Assembly: GCA_019828595.1 (NCBI GenBank)
Contig: JAHQRK010000018.1
Location: 1,488,001 to 1,552,000 of the forward strand
From: Aphanomyces cochlioides
Lineage: Eukaryota > Oomycota > Saprolegniomycetes > Saprolegniales > Verrucalvaceae
Direction: 5' to 3'
Length of the DNA: 64,000 nt
Shown here: positions 22,735-33,147 of the stretch, piece after piece
Position numbering within the stretch: the first letter of the stretch is position 1
Layout of the letters: the number at the start of each line of letters is the position of its first letter
Notes under the pieces: generated by a model
Database searches by the model: none
Told to the model about the DNA's origin: nothing
The model's input: only the letters and a program-made list of their open reading frames with translations
Position numbers and translations under genes: made by a program

Positions 22735-23660
22735 TTTCTCTTGGTACGACGAAAGGACACAACGGCTTCCAGACAGAGTATAGACCGTCAATCTCGATGA
22801 AAATGACGGACACACTAGCATGGACCTCTTTCCTTCCCAGCGATTGATCCAGGATGTCGAGTGGAGGGCCAAGGAAGGACAGATGACGTTTCGTTGGAAT
22901 TGTCTGAACTTGGATTATGGATAAGAAATGCACATCTGAGTCCTTCACACCTACGCGTCCCCAGCGCGCAGACCAATCTGATGTCTTGAATACTTGATTA
23001 GATGCAGGATGACGAGGCATTTATACGCGTTGTGTTGGCGCATCTCTCCGTCGCCACTGAATTTCATAACGCTGTCCACTAGGTGACATTCGATAATTCT
23101 GGCTTGCCGCTACGTGGAACGGACAGTCGACAAAATGAAAGCGAGGGAGCAGTTCGGTGGTGCTGGATAGCAAGGATAACGCAGCGCGCTCAAGCTGCTG
23201 ACATGTGGCTAGCTCCATACTGTCAATTCAGTGACAGGATCGATTTCTTCCGACTCGCAAAGACGAGACGACTGACTTGAGCTCTGAGACTTTTCATTGT
23301 CTGCTGAATTGCACAAAGCAGAATAGTCGGTCGTTGGTAAGTCTCTTCTTTACAGTGCTTTCGATCGTCATTGTCGCTTCCTGGCCACACATTGTTGTAA
23401 CGCCCTGTCTCTGGATCGTTACTACACATGATCCCACATGACTGGACACCATTTCACGCATCGCACGTCAACGCAGTGTGCTCAAACCGAGGAAGAGCAA
23501 AGCGCGGACAGAACAGAGAGAAGACAGTCAATTAGAAAGCTGAGATAGCGAAACAGCCAGCTCGATGCAAGATGCCCCAAGAAACTATTGAGTCTGTTGA
23601 AAGCTTCTCGAGTACAGTAGTTGATGGAGCTCTTTATGAAGAAACTCAAGATTACTTCTG
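22735..23660. repeat. Dispersed repeat, copy 2 of the left half
   Basis: Second copy of the unit at 9685-10650, same orientation, with small indels (for example a 6-bp loss near 23080 and a different stretch near 23470). No protein motif is seen in any frame. Confidence 0.75.
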
Positions 23661-24028
23661 ACAATGCCATGTGTGCGTCCAAGGTCAAGGCACTTGTCTT
23701 CGTTGTCATTTCGATGGCACTCGATCTCCACAGGATCGAGCTGTATTTTGACAATGTTGACGTCAGACAGGTCATGTGTGATGAGAAGAGACAGCTAAGT
23801 GTGAACGACCAGCATACGCTTGAATCAATAGTCGCGGGTATTGTACAGTATGACTAACCAAGTAAAGTAAGAGTTCACAGCTGCAACAAGGAGAGCTGGA
23901 AGAGTCACTGCGTTTCCTTTCCTTATAGTACCAGCTCAATGGGTGAGATTGGCCACGATTTTGTGGCGGCTCTCCACGACGCTATCTGCTGAGCTAACGT
24001 CGATTATAGAATATGTGTCGTACTATAA
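23661..24028. other. Unassigned flank of the Harbinger element
   Basis: About 370 bp with one 78-codon frame (23621-23857) that lacks motifs. Nothing else is recognised. Confidence 0.4.
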
Positions 24029-24179
24029 GAGCATCCGTACCAGTTTGCTAAATCGGATTGCTAAAGTCAAATTTGGCAATCGAAGTGAAAAAACTTGAAA
24101 AAATCAAGTCTTTAACAGTTTGCCGTTTGCTATACCGGGTGGCTATTTGGTAAATCTGGTCGGTTTGCCAAATAAACGA

Positions 24180-25475
24180 ACATACAGACGAGGATTTTCG
24201 ACTGCGTTTCAGAATGAGTAAGGCTGTTTTTCGTCGAGTACTCGACACTGTCACGTCTAACAAGGACTACTGTAAAATACCTAATAGTCTGCCATGCGGT
24301 GTACGTGGACCGACATGTAAGGGTGGCGCTCTATTAGATTTTCCTCTCTGAATTAATATCAACTGAGGACCCAATAATATAAATTTTTGAGGGTATTATC
24401 AAATGAAGGATAATGATTTTCTGAAACCTTCAGAGCAAGCTTGCGTGGTCATATCACTTGGATTCTTCCTAGCCATCGAGATTGAGACCAAACAAGAAGT
24501 CCTTTGATGCGGTGACCATGTTGGCAGCGACCCAAAGCGTTCATCAAGTGTACTAATTAGTATTTGACGCCTGGGTAATAGGGCTTCCTTAATAAATGAA
24601 CTCCATAATACATTAGTTCTTGACACGGATTTCTGGGAAAGGAAACATTTTAATGTTTCCCTTCGCAGAAATGTTGTTAATTATTAAAAAAACTCAACAA
24701 CATTTGTGACCTTATCTTTCGTCGACGACACTGAAGGCTCAAAGACTATATCCATCTCTTTAGTGTTTCATTGTTCTAAGGAATGAAATACTACGTAGTA
24801 CTTCAGAAGTACGTATTTCTACCTATTAAATGAATATTATTTACCTGGCATGAAATACACGAGCCCAAATCGACAGGTGCGAAAGGAACTTTTCAACGAC
24901 ACAGAAAAGCTATGTCCGCTGTGTGAACCAGTAAAGGCGATGAGTTGGGCTTTGTAAAGCATGAATCAAGCTTTAGCGAAGTACTACGACTTGACCAATA
25001 CAATGACATTGTATTTGCTTCATACCTTAAAAATGTAAAATTATCTTCAAGTATCATTTGCCATAGTATATCGAATTGAAAAGGTAGTTGTCCTATCACC
25101 TGGTGGTCAATTTGGTGCTGGCGGTCTATTAGGTATTTTACAGTACTTCACACCCAAGGTGAATGCTGCTCGAAAGCCAGGTGTACCCCCACTAATCAAA
25201 GTCACTGCGGCTTTAAGAATGCTTGCCTATGGCGGTGCGGCTGACGCATTAGATGAAAACCTTGAGCTGAGTGAAGCTACGTCGCTAAAGTCTTTGAAGA
25301 ATTTATGCGAAACAGTGATCACAACCTTTGGCGATGAATATCTGCGTGATCCCAGAGCTGATGATATTGAAAGTCTACTCTATATGAATGAGAAGAGAGG
25401 CTTTAGCGGAGAGTCGAATATCCTCCTCACTTGGGCCACTTGGGCCCATGCCGTTAGAACCTCGTACTTTTCTTA
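24180..25475 (+). pseudogene. Harbinger (plant-transposase type) transposase, interrupted and truncated
   Basis: The N-terminal part (24183-24267) reads DEDFRLRFRMSKAVFRRVLD and TVTSNKDY. After the 874-bp insertion it resumes in frame at 25144 with FTPKVNAARKPGVPPLIKVT, then AALRMLAYGGAADALDENLE, KNLCETVITTFGDEYLRDP and LYMNEKRGFSG. This is the conserved N-terminal half of the PF04827/ALP1-like transposases. The catalytic DDE part that should follow is gone: at about 25430 the sequence switches to the minus-strand accessory gene, so an internal deletion has fused the two genes tail to tail. Confidence 0.8.
24270..25143. mobile_element. TA-flanked 874-bp insertion in the Harbinger transposase
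   Basis: Perfect 18-bp ends CTGTAAAATACCTAATAG (24270-24287) and complement (25126-25143), flanked by TA at 24268-24269 and 25144-25145. With the insert and one TA ignored, the transposase frame joins exactly (SNKDY to FTPKVN). Tc1/mariner/pogo-type target choice is inferred. The inside has only motif-free minus-strand frames. Confidence 0.88.
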
Positions 25476-25728
25476 AGCACGCCACGTACTTTGATACATC
25501 GTGAGAGATTATGTGAAAGCGCGAAGACAGATTTAGAGCAGTACGGTCTTCCGATGCCGTTTGATTGTTAGACTGGCGCATGTCGAAGGATTCTTTGACT
25601 CTATTGTAAAATGAATCATTTGATTGATACATTTCTGTCGCACTGTCAGTGCTGACCTGAATCCATGCCTGGCACAAAGTAATGTCTCCAAAATTGGAGT
25701 AGTTGGGACCGCGACGACCGCTCGACAT
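25430..25728 (-). pseudogene. Myb/NAM-like accessory protein of the Harbinger element
   Basis: The minus-strand frame from MSSGRRGPNYSNFGD carries ITLCQAWIQVSTDSATEMYQ, FYNRVKESFD, LSSRFHIISHDVSKYVACLR and GPSEEDIRLSAK. This is the trihelix/NAM-associated type of DNA-binding partner encoded by Harbinger-family transposons, which helps the transposase bind its ends. The reading is intact up to the deletion junction near 25430, and the C-terminal region is lost. Confidence 0.7.
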
Positions 25729-25917
25729 GGGAGTTTCAACTTTCTATCCCTCGAAGAGATGACATTAAACTTCGAAAACCTAAGTTTGATTGCTATTTCT
25801 CATGCCAAATTTAGCAACGGATTTGGCGGCACTACTCCAATTGAACCCCCGTCAACATTTTAAACACATTTTATACAGGATAAAATTATCCGGATTATAC
25901 AGGTTTATTGAGTTGGG

Positions 25918-27446
25918 GGCACTACTTTACTTTAACCCCCGGTTGCTGTTTTAAACACAACAACTCAGCACAGAGTGAATAATACATCCGGATAATTATC
26001 CGGATACATATCGCACCTCAGCCACCAATTTATCCGGATATTATCCGGATACTCCAAAGTGGAGTTTGACTACCCATTTCTGCCAAAAACACACACAACC
26101 ACAAAATTTTAATAATGAAATTTGTATACCAGGTTACTTCATTCCCCGTGAAAGTCGGCCAGTATTGGAGTCATTTGGCATTTCACTTCGCTATCTTCCA
26201 AGGTTTCAACCAGCAGCGTCATGTATGAGTTGGCAGATCTATCCGATTACACGTTCAAGGCGGTGATGAATGCCACAAGTACTGAACGCACAACCATTGA
26301 ATGGTGTATGAAGGTATGATATCTACTGTATTTCGTCTATTCTACTGCAACGTATAGGTTGGCTTAATACGTAATAGAATGATATGATGTGTCTGCTTGG
26401 GTGACATGAAGTTGTCCGCTGACCTGATGCGCTGGCGTTGTCCTCGGAACGGCTGTGATTCAGAGCGGAGTGTGAGGCAAAATACTCCTTTCCTTGGCTC
26501 AAATCTGCCCATGTCATCGATTATCCGACTACTGGGCTACTATGAAGCCATCACGACAGGCGATAGAAGATCTTGCTTTGTCGTCGAAAACGGCGACCTC
26601 GTGGTTTAATTTTTGCCATGGAATCTGCTCGAAGGAAATGAGGGCATGCAATGTAAAGGTACCTCTTTGATTTGATACTTCAATATGTATTAAGTTTGAC
26701 AATGTATTAGATTGGAGGAGTTGGTTCGGTGGTCGAGATTGACGAGACGTCTCTGAAGAAAAAATCCAAATATGGGCAAGGGACTCAGCACGACGACCGT
26801 TGGCTCTTTGGTGGTGTTGACAGAACGACCAACAAGTGGTTTGGCGTGCTGGTTTACAACGACAGAACAAAGCGGACTCTCATGCCCATCATCGAGAAAC
26901 ACATTGCCGAAGGTAACTATTTTGACCGTTTATAATTATCTGATAAACTATTAGGAACGACTATTGTGTCCTACAAATTTGCGTCGTACGTATCGGCCAA
27001 CGAGCGCCATACTCTTGCCAACACGCCATCGCTTCGGCACATGAGGTATACCCACATGTGGGTCAACCATTCGAACAACTTTGTCAATCCAGACAATGGT
27101 GCCCACACCCAGCGAATCGAAGGGGTGTGGGAAGTGCGCATCAAACAATACCTTAAAGCAATGCGAGGATTGAGAGGTGAGCAGTTGCAATCTTACCTCG
27201 ACATGTTCATGTGGCGCAATTGGTACTTTCCAGCAAATGCAATAGGTATCATGTATTTCAAGCGATTAGTCATAGCTTTGTGTAAATATCCATAATACAT
27301 TCGTCTTCTTGGTTCTGCTTCTGCGAGAGGTCAAAATGACACTTTGGCATTCCTATGTATCCGGATAATTAATTGGATGCATTATTCACTCAGTGCTGAG
27401 TTGTTGTGTTTAAAACAGCAACCGGGGGCTAAAGTAAAGTTGTGCC
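25918..27446. mobile_element. Inner Merlin-family element
   Basis: About 95-bp inverted ends begin GGCACTACTTTACTTTAACC at 25918 and GGCACAACTTTACTTTAGCC read inward from 27446. They include CCCCCGGTTGCTG, TTTTAAACACAACAACTCAG and a TATCCGGATA-type palindrome. It encodes an ISXO2-like transposase (26221-27285). Size (1.53 kb) and gene type fit the Merlin superfamily, the eukaryotic relatives of bacterial IS1016/IS1595. Confidence 0.75.
26221..27285 (+). pseudogene. Merlin (ISXO2-like DDE) transposase, two or more lesions
   Basis: The predicted reading starts MYELADLSDYTFKAVMNATS, followed by a 44-bp GT-AG intron (26316-26359). A zinc-ribbon-like region follows (RWRCPRNGC), but the expected cysteine pair is broken by an in-frame TGA near 26378. 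The frame then changes near 26530 to PSRQAIEDLALSSKTATSW. After an intron (26659-26711) comes the catalytic region: SVVEIDETSLKKKSKYGQG, RWLFGGVDRTTNKWFGVLV, TIVSYKFASYV, HMWVNHSNNFVNPDNGAHTQ and IEGVWEVRIKQYL. The Asp, Asp and Glu of the DDE core and the HTQxIEG box typical of ISXO2-like enzymes are present. One nonsense codon and one frameshift imply a recent relic. Confidence 0.8.
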
Positions 27447-28385
27447 GAGTTGGGTCCATGTTCATCCGGATAATATTCGAATGATTGTCTCAAAATTGAG
27501 CCACAACTCCAGTTTGTCCCCCGTTTCTAGCACATTCCACAGCCAAGCACAAAAAAAAACATTTGAATTTTGTATACCACTCCATTTCAACCCCCGTAAA
27601 TGTGGGCCTGTCAGTAGTTTGCCACCACTTTGCAATTCATCACGGAGTGCCTGGATGTCTGTTGCCAAGTCGTGAGCCGGCCATCTGGGCATGGCAAAAT
27701 GCGTCGTTCAAGCCAACGTTGCTATCTGTAAGCGCTTTTGTCCTGACGTTGATCATTTTAATCTTATTTACAGGAAAATCTTTGTGCAGCGACATACGTC
27801 ACGATAGTAGGAAGAACTATCGAGCCGCACCGTCATCTCAGGAATACTGAGATTTCAAGAAACACAAGCCTCAAGCGAAGGACAGCGAATGCTCAACATC
27901 TAGAGAGAGCACGTTATTGTAGGTAGAACTAAGACTTAGTACAATCTTTTGTTCTCTTCTCTTGTGTTGTATGTGCGAGCGTGATGTCGATTCCTATCAA
28001 AAAACCTGTATAATCCGGATAATTTTATCCGGTATAAAATGTGTTTAAAATGTTGACGGGGGTTTAATTGGAGTACTGTAGTGCCGTTCGTTTGACCCCC
28101 ACACTTCCCCGGTAATGATCCAGCACTCCAAGGCACGACATGAACACTTCCTCGTCATCGTCATATTCATTCACGAGCTCATTGAAGTTCATTGAGGGGT
28201 TTGCTCGACTCATGCCTTAACAGTTGACTCGAAAAGATACTATAATGATACGTAGATAATGTGCGTGCAGTTACAAACGGTTTAGTAATTGGTAATTGAA
28301 ACCCCTCTTGAGCTAAATTTACCAAGCCGATTTGTCTATCACATTTAGCAATAGCAATAGCAAACTGGTAGGGATGCTCTGATAC

Positions 28386-28885
28386 AGTGCTCACCTCAAG
28401 GAGCCCTTGTCATGCTTGAGCAATGTCACAATAAGACTCATGATGTCAACGTTGCTGGTTCAGCAATCCACTACCGATCGACCAAACTCTGGTGAAAATG
28501 CACTATGACAAATCAAACGCTGTTGCATTTCGCCTCCATGTGCAATGTTGTCAGTTGGAGGTCAGCAGCACCACGATCTATCCCACACAGAATTGTGGAC
28601 GCCGCCGCCTCCTTCTTGAGCTGCCGACACACATCTCTCTATTCCTCATCTGGCGCTAAGACTTTGGCTTAGTACACCATCGCTGCAACTGTGACAGCAC
28701 CAATGATGGGAACGAGAAAGCTCTTTCTCGCCAACAATACATTGAATATTGACAATGATTGATTGCCGAAAGACTGGGGGGCACAAGCAATTAATAATCT
28801 TTACCCCTGCCATGGGGTATGGCAGTCCATTATACGGCTGACAAATAGCTGCGCTCTCTTTGTGGGGGTGCGGCCAACGCGTACA
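28386..28885. other. Unassigned sequence between Harbinger element and repeat
   Basis: 500 bp without a recognisable gene. A minus-strand frame (28646-28906) has no secure motif. Confidence 0.4.
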
Positions 28886-29310
28886 AAAGCATCGACAACT
28901 CGTCATGGTCGATAATTATGGCCAGCACTATGGATGACAGATTGTGAAATGTGTCTCAATTCAATATTCACTGAACTTCGTGAGAGCCACAAGCTGGATT
29001 TCAAGTTGTTTTCTCCATTGTTACAGAGCGCACGATTGAGACAGAGCAAGGCAAGGCATATAGCGCCACTCATTTGCCAACTATCTCATTTATTGTTGAA
29101 TGGATATTTCAATCTGGCTACAGAAGGGTTCAAGGTGCGAGTCTTCCGAGGATATCTCGACATGGACGCAACGCGTACATTGTATCAACCTAGCTAGGTC
29201 CATCCTCATTTTCACGACTTTTCAACTGAGATGCCAGGTACCAATATTGTGCAATGCTGAGCGAGACAACGCAATATTCGGCTCTGCCTCATCTTACGTT
29301 CGATAAATAA
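28886..29310. repeat. Dispersed repeat, copy 2 of the right half (uninterrupted)
   Basis: Here the sequence matching 10608-10653 runs directly into the sequence matching 11153-11500. This gives the reference for the insertion at 10654-11152. Confidence 0.7.
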
Positions 29311-29341
29311 TAAACAAGTAACTATTAATTAAGGAAAGGAG

Positions 29342-29890
29342 ATGTATTTAGTGTTACTTCTTCCACACATGCCTTTGAATGCTTTGACAAATTCCTGCCA
29401 TAAACATTGCATCTTCCACCTTTGGTCGGAAGCACCAAGACCTCCAGAGATATTCATCAATCAGCTCTGGGATCATTTCCTTCATAACGCCGCGCATTAC
29501 CTTCATGTGCCGCTTGACTTTGATTTCCCAATAGCCTTCAGTTGTCTGGGTATGAGCTCCATTTTTAGGATTCACGAAATTCTCTGAGTGATTCACCCAT
29601 TGACGAGAATAATTCATGTCACGAAGGATAGGGTTATTGACCAGATTATGTCGATCACTCGAAGACGCATAAGAAGAAAACTTATCAGAAATGATCAGAG
29701 TGCCAGGGTTAATGTGCTCTCTAATTAATTCTAATAGCGTCTTCTTCGTACGGTCGCCGTAGACAATTCAGCCGAACCACTGCTTCGTCGCACGATCCAC
29801 TCCCCCAAAGAGCCAACAGTCGGGATAATGTCGGCCGCGGTTGTACTTTGACTTCTTTTTTCATCGATCTCCACAATTGCACACGTTTCA
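29342..29890 (-). pseudogene. Second Merlin transposase fragment
   Basis: The minus strand carries the same catalytic blocks as 26221-27285 but diverged: IVEIDEK near 29870, then in other frames GSLGEWIV, and finally MNYSRQWVNHSENFVNPKNG and AHTQTTEGYWEIKVKRHMK with EYLWRSWCF. At least two frame changes exist and the N-terminal half is absent. It abuts the Tc1-like fragment that starts at about 29890 and appears to have truncated it. Confidence 0.75.
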
Positions 29891-30942
29891 TTTGATCCGG
29901 ACAACGAAAAAGACGCATCAGCGGCTCTCCGTGCAACTCAAGCTTATCTCCTGAAGCATGGTTTCAAACGAGGAGCTCAAAGTGGTTCGTATGGATTGAG
30001 CAAAGACATCATCGTCAAACGAGATAGGTATACTACAATTATAAAGCTTTGATAATATAGTGTAGATATGTACATTTCATCGCGAAATCCATCATAGATG
30101 TGCCCAAGAGAACTATCGTCTACTTAGACGAATCGTTCATACATCATCACTATTCTCGGCACAATGATAGCACCTATCATCAAAATGACGACAAATCTCT
30201 CGCTCGCAAGCCTAAACACAAAGGAAGACGATTATGCTTCATTGCTGGGATTGTCGAAGACGGACCTGAAAATTCATGTTTGGTGGGATTGGAAATGTTT
30301 GAAGGAGGCCGGAAACAACCAAAAGACTATCATGGCATGTTTACGCATGATTTCTTTGTTGCATGGTTTGAATCTGTACTGGACGAGTTGGAAAGTCTAA
30401 ACAAGTACAATGTCATATTCGTCATGGACAATGCAAAATATCACCGAAAGAAGCCATGTGGTACTCCCAATGGGTCTATGAAGAAAACTGATATGATTGA
30501 TGCTTGTACGTCGTATGGTCTTGCCGTCGATCCCAGATCATCAAAGGCTGTCGTTTGGAACACCCTCAAGAGCTACTTGGACTTGAATGTTAAGGCCGAG
30601 ATTGAGACCATGGCCATACATCGCAATCATTCGGTGGCTTGGACGCCACCATATCATTCCGATATGCAACCTATCGAGCTTGTTTGGTCAGACGTCAAGG
30701 GAAAAGTCGGACGTCAATACACTGCAGAAACGACATTCGAGGATGTCCGACGCCGTCTTGAACAAGCCTTCGATACTCTTTCAAGTCAAACCATCTACAA
30801 TTGTATTGCTCATACAGAGAAGAAAATTGCCGAGATGAACAAGTACCTGGAAGCTCTTGACGCGGCTGATGAACCTGTGTCTGATGGCGAAGATTGGAGT
30901 GGAAGTGAGATCACCTCCGATGACGAACCTAAAAGTTTATAG
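29890..30942 (+). pseudogene. Tc1/mariner-type DDE transposase lacking its N-terminus
   Basis: The DDE_3-type catalytic domain is open: TIVYLDESFIHHHYSRHND (first Asp), then NVIFVMDNAKYHRKKP (second Asp) and AWTPPYHSDMQPIELVWSDV (Glu), ending with an acidic tail (DGEDWSGSEITSDDE). Upstream, LLKHGFKRGAQSGSYG and DIIVKRD join to this frame through a proposed 38-bp intron (GTATAC...GTGTAG, near 30028-30065). The N-terminal paired helix-turn-helix is missing because the Merlin fragment begins there. The catalytic half itself shows no lesion, so loss of function rests on truncation. Confidence 0.75.
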
Positions 30943-31074
30943 ATTTTTAAATTTATATTTTTGATCATACAATTATGAAGGTTTTCTTTTTATACAACAG
31001 CTGTACGATGCTCTCCTGAACATTGTGAAAGCTGATATATTTTTTTAATAAAATAAAAAGCGTCGTGGATGCAT

Positions 31075-31323
31075 TGTGGTTTCGCTAGAAATTTCCCAAT
31101 TTATATTCGTTTTTTTATTAATCTCCAATCGCGCCAGTACATTCGTTGAATGAAAATTTGAACAGTACTTTCTCTCATGGGAACTGTACTTTCTTTAAAA
31201 TTTTATTTCGCCAATCACAATCACTGAAAATATTTATTAGCCAATGGCGTCGATTGGTGAATCGATCCGCCGGCGTGATTCGATTGAATGGGGTCTGGAA
31301 AATTCGTATCAAATCAACAATAC
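31075..31323. repeat. 245-bp dispersed repeat, copy 1, upstream of CRN gene
   Basis: Matches 44565-44806 in the same orientation with few differences (shared: CGCTAGAAATTTCCCAATTT, ACAGTACTTTCTCTCATGGG, AGCCAATGGCGTCGATTGGT). It ends about 65 bp before the ATG of the CRN gene at 31390. Non-coding. Confidence 0.8.
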
Positions 31324-31389
31324 AAAGAACAAGTCAAATGAGGACAAACAACTTCATCTTCACCCTGACGAGACTGCGAATTTCAGATT

Positions 31390-32673
31390 ATGCGCACACT
31401 GTTCTGTGTAATTGTTGGTCAGGGAAGACCGTTTCCTGTGAAGATTGCTCTCGATGAGACCGTGGGAGAGCTCAAGGACATGATCAAGGTCAAGAAAAAC
31501 AAGAATATAACTTGTGATGCTGACGAGTTGGAGCTTTATTTGGCGTTGACGGATCCTGAGTCGTGGATGTCTGACGAAGACCCTAACTCGCAAGTCCTTT
31601 CTCAACCCGCTGGAGGAAACTCAGTCAATCCGTCGTGGTTGTCTGTCACAGCACCTGAATTCCAAGTCCTTTCCCAACCTGCCGAAGGAAACAGTGTTAT
31701 GCCATTGTTTGTCAATGCTGAAAGAAAAATGCTGGACACCGAGAAGCTTTCCAAGTACTTTTCCGGTGGACGTTACCCAGATTATTGCGACGACAACAAA
31801 ATTCATGTGGTGGTGGTGGTTCCAGCGAAGACTGGCCAATGGAGCGCACAGGAATTGTCCACGATAGACCCTCAGGTTCAATCAAAAGTTTGGAAGTCTG
31901 TTGTCAGAATCACTATCAAGGACTCGTTTGGCCCGATTGACGTTTCAACAGCTTTGGTAGTAGATCGGACGTCGACGCACGTATATCTGCTGGCCAACTT
32001 GCACCTGTTTCTTGGCGAAGAATATATGAATATCTTGAGTCCTGGCTTCAACAGAGAAACTGAACTATATTTGAAACTACACCCTGGAAAGAAGGCAAAT
32101 GCAAAGCGAAAGAAGGAAACTACTGGTGACTCCTGTTCGTCCACTCGAAGGCCAAAACGTCTCGATCTTGTACTAGTAATTGAGCAACTCTGGCATTATC
32201 AAACAGCATTGAAAGAAGTCTGCAAGGTCAGGTTTTCAAGTGACATCTGCTGGGATTGCTCAGCACATTTTGATTTTGCGATATTGAAAATTCCTACACC
32301 TCCAAATGTCGAACTCGACCTCGTCCCACGTGAGATGGACACTGATGTCCTTTACACAATGTCTGTACACATATTTGGAATTCCAGGCAATCTTGAAGTT
32401 GGCGAATTTGACCACCATTGCGCCATTATCCCAGCTGAAGTAACCGGTTTGAGTCGGTATCAAATGACTCTCTCTGCGTTGTCAACACCTGGTCTGTCTG
32501 GAAGTGCTATTGTGTGCACCAAGAGGGAAGTATTGTTGGATACCTTGGTGGTGCCTTTGATGGATCCAAAAAAACGAGCAATATCAATCATACGGTTTTA
32601 CTCTGCTTGGAATTCCCAAAAGCTTGGCGTCTTGGCTACCGAGGACGAAGAAGAAACGAAAGACGAGGCGTAG
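31390..32673 (+). CDS. Crinkler (CRN)-type protein with trypsin-fold C-terminal domain, copy 1, 3' frameshift
   Basis: 427 codons. Residues 1-55 form the CRN N-terminal ubiquitin-like header (TLFCVIVGQGRPFPVKIALD and the motif LYLAL at 49-53, a variant of LxLFLAK). Residues 139-145 (HVVVVVP) correspond to the HVLVxxP mark that closes the CRN N-terminal region. The C-terminal half looks like a chymotrypsin/trypsin-fold protease: KSVVRITIKD opens the barrel, the candidate catalytic His is 205 (LLANLHLF), Asp 295 (HFDFAILKI) and Ser 370 (PGLSGSAIV). CRNs are secreted or transferred oomycete effectors and NLR-linked toxins; protease activity here is inferred from motifs only. Relative to copy 2 there is a one-base loss near 32525, just after the Ser box, so the last ~50 residues are out of frame. 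There is no classical signal peptide, as is frequent in CRNs of this order. Confidence 0.72.
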   Translation: MRTLFCVIVGQGRPFPVKIALDETVGELKDMIKVKKNKNITCDADELELYLALTDPESWMSDEDPNSQVLSQPAGGNSVNPSWLSVTAPEFQVLSQPAEGNSVMPLFVNAERKMLDTEKLSKYFSGGRYPDYCDDNKIHVVVVVPAKTGQWSAQELSTIDPQVQSKVWKSVVRITIKDSFGPIDVSTALVVDRTSTHVYLLANLHLFLGEEYMNILSPGFNRETELYLKLHPGKKANAKRKKETTGDSCSSTRRPKRLDLVLVIEQLWHYQTALKEVCKVRFSSDICWDCSAHFDFAILKIPTPPNVELDLVPREMDTDVLYTMSVHIFGIPGNLEVGEFDHHCAIIPAEVTGLSRYQMTLSALSTPGLSGSAIVCTKREVLLDTLVVPLMDPKKRAISIIRFYSAWNSQKLGVLATEDEEETKDEA

Positions 32674-33147
32674 TTGAGCAAACTAATCATGTTTGATTGT
32701 CTGGTGACAGTGTCTTGAGGGAAAAGGTGAATACTAGTATGTCTTGTTTCCATTTGGTGCAGGATTCTAACATCTTAAAGCACATGCATTTTTGTTGTTG
32801 TCTACAATGTCTTAAAAAGTCGAAAATCACCGATGTCATGGTGCTTCAAATAGCATTCTTTATCCCAGACCGGAAAATGTATTTAACTTTCATAACAGCG
32901 CTACACATGCCAAGGTACTCGAGACATAGGAAGGCGTCTGGCGTTTGCATTTAGTTGGGCATTGAAATAGAAACTACTACGTAGTACTGCTTTTCAAGGC
33001 AGTGTAGAACTGTCACATGTGTCGCCAATCCATATCTCCCACAGAGGGATAAGACGACAAAACAAATCCTGCCCCAAAAAGAAAAGAAGATATATTCACT
33101 TATTCCCTCAACACAGTCACCAGACAATCAAACATGATTTCGCTTGC
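32674..33147. other. Spacer between the inverted CRN genes
   Basis: About 470 bp separating the convergent 3' ends. No gene or repeat is recognised. Confidence 0.4.

Larger units (their letters stand above)
25828..28085. mobile_element. Outer Merlin-like element
   Basis: Inverted ends GGCACTACTCCAATTGAACC (25828) and its counterpart GGCACTACAGTACTCCAATT read from 28085 inward, with the arms then matching for about 70 bp through GACGGGGGTT, TAAACACATTTTATAC and ATCCGGATTATACAGG. The interior between 27447 and 28003 resembles the 5' region of the inner Merlin copy in direct orientation (shared TTTGTATACCA). It is therefore a relative of the inner element that received it as an insertion. The target duplication is not clear. 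Confidence 0.65.
24029..28379. mobile_element. PIF/Harbinger-like element carrying nested insertions
   Basis: The ends are imperfect inverted repeats: GAGCATCCGTACCAGTTTGC at 24029 and the complement of GAGCATCCCTACCAGTTTGC ending at 28379. Flanks are TAA on the left and TGA on the right, close to the 3-bp target duplication of Harbinger elements. The two-gene content also fits: a plant-transposase-type (PF04827-like) nuclease on the plus strand and a Myb/NAM-like accessory protein on the minus strand, both broken. Three insertions lie inside: 24270-25143, 25828-28085, and 25918-27446 within the second. Confidence 0.75.

Noticed and set aside
31621..31881. Minus-strand frame within CRN copy 1 (and its twin at 33960-34220 on the plus strand)
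   Set aside because: Antisense shadows of the identical block in the two CRN genes; their perfect match reflects that block, not a second gene pair.
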